Positions 15,844 through 21,922 of a stretch of 21,922 bases of DNA are shown piece by piece. Both the position numbers and the translations under genes were made by a program. Each line of letters begins with the position of its first letter. The stretch's first letter is position 1. The stretch is from Treponema sp. (lineage in GTDB: Bacteria > Spirochaetota > Spirochaetia > Treponematales > Treponemataceae), in NCBI GenBank assembly GCA_021442965.1, contig JABUUX010000397.1, positions 1-21,922 of the forward strand. Reading direction: 5' to 3'. The notes beneath the pieces were generated by a model. That model was given only the letters and a program-made list of their open reading frames with translations, was not told the DNA's origin and searched no databases.

Positions 15844-17129
15844 TTTACTGCCTCCTTGGTTTCTTCTATTTTCTGAATCTGCATTCTTTCAATTCTCATT
15901 GCCTGAATTTTTCGCACAGTAAATCTGTACCCTTTGTACTCAATAAAATCTTCGTTATCCGGCATACGGTCTATCTGTTCCATAAACCATCCACCAATCG
16001 TTTCATTTATTTTAGAAACAAGTGGGATTCCAAGTGCATTCTTCATATCTATTAAAAGTACTGACCCGTTAATTTCAAAATTATTTTTATCTTCAATGCT
16101 TCCAAAATCAAAAACCTTACCCCTAAGTGTATGCTCATTATTTGTACTAAAAATCTGTCTGGAAATATCAGACGCAGTTACAATTCCATCTGTTCCTGAA
16201 TATTCGTCAACAACTATAGCAATTGACTGTCTGTTCTCAGAAAGTATTTTCTGCACCTGAGACATTTTTTGAGTTCCGGGAATAAACACAGGCGGACGCA
16301 TAATCTGCTTTACAGAAAATCCTTCTGTATTATTTTTAACCTTCAATAAGTCTTTTAAATAAATAATACCAACAATATCATCAATGGAATCTTTATAAAC
16401 AGGAAAACGTGTAAATCCTGTTTTACCTGATATTTCAATTATATGATTATATGTAGAATCGGTTTTAAGAGCTCTGATTTTTGTTCGGGGAATCATAATA
16501 TCCTGAGCTTCAAGGTCTGTAAATTTTAAGATACTGTTCATCATGGAATTTTCAGTTTTCTCAAGAACCCCATTTTCTACACCATAATCAAAATAATTCT
16601 TAATATCTTCTTCCGTGTAAGTCTGTTTTTTCTTTGTTGTCTTAATTCCGAACATTCTTAAAATCATGCGGGAAATACAAGTAATGACTTTGATTATCGG
16701 ATACATTATGTAAAATAAAACCGTAACAAACCCTGAAAGTCCAAAGGCAATTTTATCGGGGCATCTTGTAGATATAGTTTTTGGCGTTATTTCCCCAAAA
16801 ATCAAAAGAACTACAGTTGCTGCTAAAGTGGCAATTCCCACCCCTTTAGACCCAAAAAGTTTAAGTGAAACAGTAGTTATAAGGGAAGAAACCAAAACAT
16901 TAACAATGTCGTTTGCTACAAGGAGAGTATTGATAAGCTGTTCTTTTTTATCCAGCAATTTTCCGGTTCGAACAGCCTTTTTATCTTTCTTATTTCTTAA
17001 AAGTCTGAGTCTTAGTCTGTTCACTCCCAAAAATGAACTCTCAGAAATTGAAAAAATACAGGAAAGCGCAACCAAAACAATTAAAGCGACAACAAGTCCC
17101 CAAAAGGACTTATCGGGCAATGGGTCCAT
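15840..17129 (-). CDS. CNNM/CorC-type membrane protein (DUF21 plus CBS), first copy
   Basis: A 429-residue paralogue of the following gene with the same architecture. DUF21 (about 1-190) has SISESSFLGVNRLRLRLL and FGEITPKTIST, whose Pro-Glu/Thr elements line the ion site in CNNM/CorC structures. The CBS pair (about 205-335) has IMIPRTKI and IVVDEYSGTDGIVTASDI, and the CorC_HlyC domain spans about 345-415. A divalent-cation (Mg or Co) export role is inferred from the family. Its ATG overlaps the stop of the upstream lipoprotein gene by one base (TAATG) and its stop overlaps the next ATG by four, so three consecutive genes are translationally coupled. Confidence 0.9.
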   Translation of the reverse strand: MDPLPDKSFWGLVVALIVLVALSCIFSISESSFLGVNRLRLRLLRNKKDKKAVRTGKLLDKKEQLINTLLVANDIVNVLVSSLITTVSLKLFGSKGVGIATLAATVVLLIFGEITPKTISTRCPDKIAFGLSGFVTVLFYIMYPIIKVITCISRMILRMFGIKTTKKKQTYTEEDIKNYFDYGVENGVLEKTENSMMNSILKFTDLEAQDIMIPRTKIRALKTDSTYNHIIEISGKTGFTRFPVYKDSIDDIVGIIYLKDLLKVKNNTEGFSVKQIMRPPVFIPGTQKMSQVQKILSENRQSIAIVVDEYSGTDGIVTASDISRQIFSTNNEHTLRGKVFDFGSIEDKNNFEINGSVLLIDMKNALGIPLVSKINETIGGWFMEQIDRMPDNEDFIEYKGYRFTVRKIQAMRIERMQIQKIEETKEAVK

Positions 17130-18166
17130 TATTCTTCCTCCACAACATTTCCGAACTCATCAAATTTAAGTTCTCCGGAAAGATACGATGTTATTATATT
17201 TATTTCTTCTCTAATTTTATCTGCAGCTTCAGATTCAGGATCTGCCAAAACCGCAGCATTAAGATATGAAAGAACAGTCTGTGTGTCTTCAGAATTCCCC
17301 ATAATCAAAAGTTCAGCAGCCATGTAATAAGCATTTTGTTTTTCTTCTCCAACAAGATATCCTGTTGCTGCCGCATCTTTTAATACTTTTGAGGCATTCA
17401 TGTAATCACTTCCTGCCATATGATTCATACTTTCAAGGTAAGCCCCTGTCATATAAAGTTCACTTACATAACCTGTTTCGTTTTTTTTGTCTATTAACGC
17501 TGCAGACTTATAAAGTTCCGCCAGTGAATATTCGTAATCTTCCGGAGTGTTCTTGTAAATTTCATAGATGGCATTTACACGTTCTACTGCAGAACCTTGT
17601 TTTGCAGCTTCAACCATTTCTTCCATAGCAATAAATTCATTTTCATGCTGACGAATTAAATTTGAAAAAGACTGCACATCCGAAAAACTTTCATTAAAAG
17701 ATTCATCAGAAATTACATAACCGTCTTCTGTCATAAGATAAACAACCGGAGTTTCAGTAACATTAAAAAGTCGAACTTTTGTAACATTTTTCTGCACCTG
17801 TTCCATAAACTTTTGTGCCTGCTCTACAGTTTTTTCATCATCTTCCGGTGTGATTTTTGTTTTAGCTAAAGAAGATTCACCAAAATCAAAATACACACTT
17901 ACAAATTCATCCTCAAAAAGATCTTTGTAATCCGGAGTTTCCAGAATATTCTGTCTGAAATCTTTACTGTACTCATCAAGTCCTTCTAAAGAAACATAAA
18001 GTAGAATCCTTTTATTTTCTTTTTTTGCAGTCTGACACGCAGCCTCCAAATCTTCGTAAAAACCAAATTCATTTACAGGAGCTTTTTGATTTTTACAAGA
18101 TACAAAAAATCCTGCCAATAAAACGCCACAAAGTAAAATACCAAAAAATCTTTTATTTTCTTTCAT
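17129..18166 (-). CDS. Lipoprotein with a cysteine-less thioredoxin-like domain
   Basis: A 345-residue predicted lipoprotein: signal MKENKRFFGILLCGVLLAG with lipid Cys24 (FFVSC). Residues about 38-160 look thioredoxin-fold: DLEAACQTAKKENKRILLYV is the helix and strand before an active site, and TPVVYLMTEDGYVI carries the cis-Pro typical of the fold. The position of the CxxC motif reads SLEGLDEYSKDF, so it cannot do thiol-disulfide exchange. The remainder (about 185-330) is alpha-helical and repeat-like (TPR/Sel1-like, with LAELYKSAALI and YMAAELLIMGN). The role is unknown; a binding or scaffold protein of the periplasm is likely. AGAGGA lies about seven bases before the ATG, 12 bases after the ABC ATPase gene, so it belongs to the transporter operon. 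Confidence 0.7.
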   Translation of the reverse strand: MKENKRFFGILLCGVLLAGFFVSCKNQKAPVNEFGFYEDLEAACQTAKKENKRILLYVSLEGLDEYSKDFRQNILETPDYKDLFEDEFVSVYFDFGESSLAKTKITPEDDEKTVEQAQKFMEQVQKNVTKVRLFNVTETPVVYLMTEDGYVISDESFNESFSDVQSFSNLIRQHENEFIAMEEMVEAAKQGSAVERVNAIYEIYKNTPEDYEYSLAELYKSAALIDKKNETGYVSELYMTGAYLESMNHMAGSDYMNASKVLKDAAATGYLVGEEKQNAYYMAAELLIMGNSEDTQTVLSYLNAAVLADPESEAADKIREEINIITSYLSGELKFDEFGNVVEEE

Positions 18167-18178
18167 AATAATTTCCTC

Positions 18179-18928
18179 TTATAAAACAGACTTTAAAAAT
18201 TGCTGCAGTCTTTCAGATTTTGGATGATTAAAAATTTCATCAGGAGTTCCCTGTTCGGCAATAATTCCACCATCCATAAACCAAACTCGGTCTGCTACTT
18301 CGCGGGCAAACCCCATCTCATGAGTTACTACAGCCATAGTCATGCCTGCATTTGCCAGATCTTCCATAAGAGAAAGTACCTCTCCTACCATTTCAGGATC
18401 CAGTGCCGATGTAGGTTCATCAAACAAAAGAACATCAGGATTCATAGCCAAAGCCCGGACAATGGCAATGCGCTGCTTTTGTCCGCCTGAAATCATAGCA
18501 GGATATGTACCGGCCTTATCCAAAAGTCCTATGCGTTCCAGAAGTTTTTTTGCATTTTCTTCAGCTTCTTCTTTTGTCTGAAGTTTTAATGTAACAGGTG
18601 CAAGTGTTATATTTTGAAGAACAGTAAGGTGAGGAAAAAGATTAAAATGCTGGAACACCATACTCATTTTCTGACGCACGGCATCAATATCAGTTTTCTT
18701 ATCAGTTACATCAGTCCCCTTAAAATAAATGTGCCCTGAATCCGGCACTTCAAGCATATTCAGACAGCGAAGAAAAGTTGACTTCCCCGCTCCCGAAGGC
18801 CCTATAATTACAATTTTTTCACCCTGATGTATAGTCTCAGAAACATCATTTAAAATGATATTTTTACCAAAACTTTTGGAAAGATTTTTTACTTCAATCA
18901 TAGTATTTGTGTTATCAGTGTCTTTCAC
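18179..18928 (-). CDS. Polar amino-acid ABC transporter, ATP-binding protein (GlnQ-like)
   Basis: The ATPase of a polar amino-acid uptake system, working with the permease just upstream. Walker A is [12 protein letters not shown], the Q-loop is [12 protein letters not shown], the signature is [15 protein letters not shown], Walker B is [20 protein letters not shown] and the switch His is in [15 protein letters not shown]. All match GlnQ/HisP/TcyC. The longest frame begins with TTG at 18949 inside the permease gene. I prefer GTG at 18928, with AGGA about nine bases before it, although the family usually starts at [12 protein letters not shown] (ATG at 18901), which has no ribosome binding site. 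Either way it overlaps or abuts the permease stop at 18915. The substrate is not determined by this subunit. Confidence 0.92.
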   Translation of the reverse strand: MKDTDNTNTMIEVKNLSKSFGKNIILNDVSETIHQGEKIVIIGPSGAGKSTFLRCLNMLEVPDSGHIYFKGTDVTDKKTDIDAVRQKMSMVFQHFNLFPHLTVLQNITLAPVTLKLQTKEEAEENAKKLLERIGLLDKAGTYPAMISGGQKQRIAIVRALAMNPDVLLFDEPTSALDPEMVGEVLSLMEDLANAGMTMAVVTHEMGFAREVADRVWFMDGGIIAEQGTPDEIFNHPKSERLQQFLKSVL

Positions 18929-19634
18929 TTCTGGCCATCCTTTTTTCAAGTAATGAGAATAATTTTGTAAGCCCCAGTGTAAGGCACAAATAAATTACAG
19001 CACAGGAAATAAGTGGCAGCCATGCGTTGTAAGTCTGGTTGCGGATATTATCAAAAGCTTTTTGTAAATCAACAACCGCAATAAATGAAGCAACCGAAGT
19101 TTCCTTAATCATTGTGATGAATTCACTTGTAAAAGTTGGAAGAATTGTTCTTACAGCCTGTGGAAGAATAATTTTTGATAAAGTCTGTCCCCAGGAAAGC
19201 CCAAGTGAACGCCCGGCTTCTGTCTGCCCTATATCAATTCCCTGAATTCCGGCACGAAAAATTTCTGTACAGTAAGCCCCGGAATTTATTCCAAAGGCAA
19301 TAATTGCAACAATGATTGTATTTTGAAGCCCGATTGGGGCAAAAATAACAAAATAAAAAATCATTAGAAGTGTTGCCATAGGAATGCCACGGATAATTGT
19401 AGTATAAGCATTTGCAATTACAACAAGCGGTTTCTTTTTTGAGATTTTAAACAAAGCAAAAATGCAGCCTAAAATAGATCCTATAACAACAGCACAGAAA
19501 GCAATAAGCAGAGTTGTTCCAAGTCCTTTTAGAATAAGAATCCACCTTTGCTTTGCAAAAAGAATGCGAAAAAACTCTGTCCCTGCTATGCCGTTTTTTA
19601 GTGCTTCAAAAAAGCCTGAGATTTTAGACCACAT
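18915..19634 (-). CDS. Polar amino-acid ABC transporter, permease (HisM/GlnP family)
   Basis: A 239-residue inner-membrane permease. It has an N-terminal amphipathic start, the hydrophobic segment [20 protein letters not shown] and further segments. [19 protein letters not shown] matches the family (R-G-x-P), and the coupling motif [20 protein letters not shown] (about 141-160), the EAA loop, contacts the ATPase. A single permease gene suggests a homodimer. It begins 19 bases after the binding-protein gene, and its last 14 bases overlap the ATPase gene if that starts at 18928. Confidence 0.92.
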   Translation of the reverse strand: MWSKISGFFEALKNGIAGTEFFRILFAKQRWILILKGLGTTLLIAFCAVVIGSILGCIFALFKISKKKPLVVIANAYTTIIRGIPMATLLMIFYFVIFAPIGLQNTIIVAIIAFGINSGAYCTEIFRAGIQGIDIGQTEAGRSLGLSWGQTLSKIILPQAVRTILPTFTSEFITMIKETSVASFIAVVDLQKAFDNIRNQTYNAWLPLISCAVIYLCLTLGLTKLFSLLEKRMARSERH

Positions 19635-19653
19635 TTCTTCCTCTCATAAAAAT

Positions 19654-20427
19654 TTATTTTCTTACAATAATTACTTGTTTTGACTGGTAATAAGGTTCAG
19701 AAAAATTAACACTTTCTTTGCGTTCTTCAGTTACGGTCATACCAGCAGCAATAAAATCAACAGCGCCTGACTGAAGGGCTGCAATAAGAGAATCAAAATT
19801 CATTGCTACAACTTCAAGTTTGCAGCCCATATCATTTGCAATAATCTGGCTCTGGGATACATCAAATCCTACAACCTTTGTTCCTTCGGTATATTCAAAT
19901 GGTGGGAAAGATGGCTCTGTTCCCAGTTTAATAATTTTCCCGTTTGGTGCTGATTCTGAAATTTCAGGAATCACAATTTCACCTTCAGCCGGCATAAAAG
20001 CATTCTGCAGCATATCATAAGTTCCATCAGATTTCATACGGGCAATGGAAGCATTTATAGCATTAAGAAGATTATCATCTCCTTTACGAACTGCAATGGC
20101 GTAATCTTCTAAAGAAAACTCTTCTTCCAGAATCATAAGATTCCGGCTCCTTTTTACAATTTCTTTTGCAGGAAGTTCATCAAGAACAATGGCATCAATT
20201 GTTCCGGCAGAAAGCGCAAGACCTGCATCAATCCCGGATTTAAAAGAACTGAGTTTTACATCAGGAATATCACTTGCGTAAATTTCACCGGTTGTCCCAG
20301 CCTGAACACCAACCTTTTTGCCTTCCAGGTCATCAGCACCATTAATTACAACAACACCTTTTTTTGAACAGCCTGAAGCCATAAGAAGCACAGAAGCTGC
20401 AAGAACAGCGTAAATGATTTTTTTCAT
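19654..20427 (-). CDS. Amino-acid ABC transporter binding lipoprotein, apparently circularly permuted
   Basis: A 257-residue substrate-binding lipoprotein of the SBP_bac_3 (GlnH-like) family. The signal ends at the lipobox with Cys20 (LMASGC). The order of the halves is reversed relative to GlnH. Residues 28-145 (ADDLEGKKVGVQAGTTGE ... MKSDGTYDMLQNAF) match the second half of the family. A Pro/Glu-rich linker (about 146-163) follows, and residues 164-257 (KLGTEPSFPPFEYTEG ... NFSEPYYQSKQVIIVRK) match the first half. The protein ends just where the lobe 1 to lobe 2 hinge strand normally continues. Ligand-contact residues persist: Arg236 in TVTEERK for the carboxylate and Asp83 in DAIVLDEL for the amino group. 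GAGGT five bases before the ATG supports the start. The first gene of the operon; cystine is a possible substrate given the divergent CysK-like gene. Confidence 0.88.
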   Translation of the reverse strand: MKKIIYAVLAASVLLMASGCSKKGVVVINGADDLEGKKVGVQAGTTGEIYASDIPDVKLSSFKSGIDAGLALSAGTIDAIVLDELPAKEIVKRSRNLMILEEEFSLEDYAIAVRKGDDNLLNAINASIARMKSDGTYDMLQNAFMPAEGEIVIPEISESAPNGKIIKLGTEPSFPPFEYTEGTKVVGFDVSQSQIIANDMGCKLEVVAMNFDSLIAALQSGAVDFIAAGMTVTEERKESVNFSEPYYQSKQVIIVRK

Positions 20428-20461
20428 ATTTTACCTCATCTCTAAAAAAATAGAATGAATA

Positions 20462-20470
20462 ATTATAACA
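20462..20470 (-). promoter_or_regulatory. Predicted extended -10 promoter of the ABC transporter operon
   Basis: On the minus strand TGTTATAAT (20470-20462), a perfect -10 with the TGn extension. The expected transcript start is about 20455, giving a leader of about 28 bases that contains GAGGT. This is likely the main promoter for the six-gene run down to 14566. Confidence 0.6.
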
Positions 20471-20513
20471 CAATATGTATAAATATGCATTAATTCCCCG
20501 TAACTCACATTCT

Positions 20514-20537
20514 CATAACACCATTACATCATTACAC
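20514..20537 (+). repeat. Three tandem 8-bp direct repeats upstream of the cysK-like gene
   Basis: Three contiguous octamers, CATAACAC (20514-20521), CATTACAT (20522-20529) and CATTACAC (20530-20537), consensus CATWACAY. The third overlaps the expected -35 position (ATTACA, 20531-20536) of the promoter whose -10 is at 20554. The array lies between the divergent transporter and cysK-like genes, so it could be a regulator site. The repeats are seen directly; binding is a guess. Confidence 0.45.
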
Positions 20538-20559
20538 GAATCTGAAAATCCACTATAAT
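20531..20559 (+). promoter_or_regulatory. Predicted promoter of the cysK-like gene
   Basis: A perfect -10 TATAAT (20554-20559), a 17-base spacer and a weak -35 ATTACA (20531-20536). The predicted transcript start is 20566, one base before the ATG, and no Shine-Dalgarno sequence is present, so the mRNA should be leaderless. Confidence 0.5.
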
Positions 20560-20566
20560 AATTTTT

Positions 20567-21508
20567 ATGATTTGCAATAATATTCTTGAAGCAATGGGGA
20601 ACACACCCCTTATCCGACTGAACCATATGGTTGATGAAAACAGTGCCGAAATTTTAGTTAAATTTGAAGGTCTTAATGTAGGAGGTTCCATAAAAACCCG
20701 TACAGCCTATAACATGATTCTGGATGCAGAGCAAAAAGGAATTATCAATAAAGATACAATCATAGTAGAGCCAACAAGCGGAAATCAAGGAATTGGACTT
20801 GCTCTTATCGGTGCTGTACGCGGTTACAAAACAATAATCATTATGCCGGATTCGGTTAGTGAAGAACGCAGAAAACTTGTTCGCCATTATGGAGCCGAAG
20901 TCAAATTAATCCACGATAATGGTGATATCGGTGCCTGTATTCAGGAATGTCTGGACACTGCTATTTACATGGCACACAACGACCCTAAAGTTTTTGTACC
21001 GCAACAGTTTGAAAATCCTGCAAATCCTGAAATACACAGGAAAAGTACAGCTGTAGAAATTCTGGAACAAGTAAAAGGTCCCATAGACGGTTTCTGCTCA
21101 GGAATAGGAACCGGTGGAACCATAAGTGGCATAGGTCAGATTTTAAAACGTGCAAATCCGCATATTACAATTTGGGCAGTTGAACCAAAGAACGCCGCAA
21201 TTCTTGCAGGTGGAACAGTAGGAACACATCTTCAAATGGGAATCGGAGACGGCATCATTCCAGAAAATCTGGACCAGCAGATTTATGATGATATCTACAT
21301 TGTTACAGATTCGGAAGCAATCCGTACCTCGCGAGATCTGGCACGAAAAGAAGGTATTATGTGCGGAATTTCCAGTGGAACAAATGTTGCCGCAGCTATT
21401 GAACTGGCAAAAAAACTTGGAAAAGGAAAACGAGTTGTAACAGTTCTTCCTGATACAGCGGAGCGTTATTTCAGTACCCCGCTGTTTGACGAAGAAATTG
21501 ATTTTTAA
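20567..21508 (+). CDS. cysK: Cysteine-synthase-family PLP enzyme (CysK-like, possible cysteine lyase)
   Basis: A 313-residue fold-type II PLP enzyme. The Schiff-base Lys43 lies in GGSIKTR, the substrate loop is PTSGNQG (69-75), the PLP phosphate loop is GTGGTISG (181-188) and the pyridine-nitrogen Ser is in GISSGTN (268-274). The family makes cysteine from O-acetylserine and sulfide. Two positions differ from standard CysK: Gln74 where TSGNTG has Thr, and Asp228 in GIGDG where GIGAG has Ala. An active-site Asp near the substrate thiol is the hallmark of Fusobacterium Fn1055, which converts cysteine and water to serine and H2S, so cysteine (hydroxyl) lyase is a serious alternative. The gene is divergent from an amino-acid transporter and lacks cysE nearby. 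The symbol reflects the family, not proven activity. Confidence 0.85.
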   Translation: MICNNILEAMGNTPLIRLNHMVDENSAEILVKFEGLNVGGSIKTRTAYNMILDAEQKGIINKDTIIVEPTSGNQGIGLALIGAVRGYKTIIIMPDSVSEERRKLVRHYGAEVKLIHDNGDIGACIQECLDTAIYMAHNDPKVFVPQQFENPANPEIHRKSTAVEILEQVKGPIDGFCSGIGTGGTISGIGQILKRANPHITIWAVEPKNAAILAGGTVGTHLQMGIGDGIIPENLDQQIYDDIYIVTDSEAIRTSRDLARKEGIMCGISSGTNVAAAIELAKKLGKGKRVVTVLPDTAERYFSTPLFDEEIDF

Positions 21509-21511
21509 ATT

Positions 21512-21528
21512 ATTCTGCCTTTCAGAAT
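21512..21528. terminator. Short hairpin between convergent genes
   Basis: ATTCTG (21512-21517) pairs with CAGAAT (21523-21528) around a five-base loop, in the 24-base gap between the cysK-like stop and the DUF362 stop. No T run follows on the plus strand, so it is at best a weak bidirectional terminator. Confidence 0.25.
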
Positions 21529-21532
21529 CTGA

Positions 21533-21922
21533 TTACACTTCCACCAATTCATACTCTCTGGAACCCACCCCGATTTTTTCACCATGAACAAGAACTGTTT
21601 CCCATTCAACGTTCGGGTGATTGTTTTTCCAGTGGTCTTTGTAATCCACAAAATTCGGTTTCTGCATATTTTTTGCAAGGTCACCGTTTGCAGTTGGTGT
21701 TGCCTTACGGCATAAATCCACACAAGCCTGATCCAAAGCCACAGGGTCAAAGGAAGCAAGCATTCCGATATCTGGAAGAATCGGGGCTCCGTTTTCACAG
21801 TGACAGTCGCAGTTTGGAGAAACATCACAAATCAGACTGATGTGGAAATTAGGACGACCTGAAACTACAGCCTTGGTATATTCTGCAACGCGGATATTCA
21901 AATCTTTTCCGGAATTACTTTC
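21533..21922 (-). CDS. DUF362 family protein, C-terminal part (cut by the window edge)
   Basis: The frame is open to the right edge, so about 130 C-terminal residues are seen. The stretch around HISLICDVSPNCDCHCENGA and IGMLASFDPVALDQACVDLC is the recognisable end of DUF362 proteins, an iron-sulfur-linked family often found with ferredoxin domains and with no settled function. Four Cys in the DVSPNCDCHC and DQACVDLC regions could bind a metal or cluster. An apparent TTG start at 21901 is internal; codons upstream of it (ESNSGKD) continue the protein. It is convergent with the cysK-like gene. Confidence 0.8.
   Translation of the reverse strand, partial: ESNSGKDLNIRVAEYTKAVVSGRPNFHISLICDVSPNCDCHCENGAPILPDIGMLASFDPVALDQACVDLCRKATPTANGDLAKNMQKPNFVDYKDHWKNNHPNVEWETVLVHGEKIGVGSREYELVEV

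Noticed and set aside
14566..17129. Annotating the two CNNM proteins as haemolysins (TlyC)
   Set aside because: The haemolysin name is historical; the domain order and family evidence point to CBS-regulated cation transport.
21533..21901. Complete 122-residue gene with a TTG start
   Set aside because: The frame continues without a stop to the right edge and the conserved DUF362 region begins before it, so the TTG is internal.

Overview
The window looks like spirochaete DNA, most likely a gut- or rumen-type Treponema. The base composition is AT-rich, lipoprotein signals are loose, and it carries a DUF4954 left-handed beta-helix protein, a long LeuA of the 2-isopropylmalate synthase type 2 family and a split cobalamin-dependent methionine synthase. 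This genus call is inference from gene content; no rRNA or tRNA lies in the window.

Layout. Positions 1-31 hold the first codons of a minus-strand gene that runs off the left edge, followed by about 360 bases without a convincing gene. A plus-strand block follows: the DUF4954 protein (390-2576), a leucine-rich leader peptide with a transcription attenuator (2591-2714), leuA (2728-4410) with its own terminator, and a Gfo/Idh/MocA oxidoreductase (4515-5594). The last overlaps, tail to tail, a long minus-strand train. In transcription order that train is pyrI, pyrC, btuF, btuC, btuD, then metF, the separate MetH-reactivation protein and metH (13997 down to 5591). A short plus-strand TPR lipoprotein (14145-14525) diverges from it. 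A second minus-strand operon (20427 down to 14566) encodes a polar amino-acid ABC transporter, a thioredoxin-fold-like lipoprotein and two tandem CNNM/CorC-type membrane proteins. A cysteine-synthase-family enzyme (20567-21508) diverges from the transporter, and a truncated DUF362 gene closes the window.

How the genes fit together. BtuFCD imports cobalamin, MetF makes 5-methyl-tetrahydrofolate, MetH uses both to make methionine, and the small activation-domain protein should reactivate oxidised MetH. A polar amino-acid transporter sits head to head with a PLP enzyme whose active site carries an Asp unlike ordinary CysK, which suggests cyst(e)ine uptake and H2S-forming cysteine metabolism.

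Most notable observations. (1) The substrate-binding protein of the amino-acid transporter appears to be a natural circular permutant: its second half precedes its first half. (2) leuA is preceded by a 19-residue peptide with six consecutive Leu codons, mutually exclusive antiterminator and terminator pairings, and a run of T: a complete leucine attenuator. (3) Several genes have a -10-like box exactly where it would place the transcript start on, or one base before, the start codon, suggesting leaderless mRNAs. (4) The CysK-like enzyme may be a cysteine (hydroxyl) lyase.
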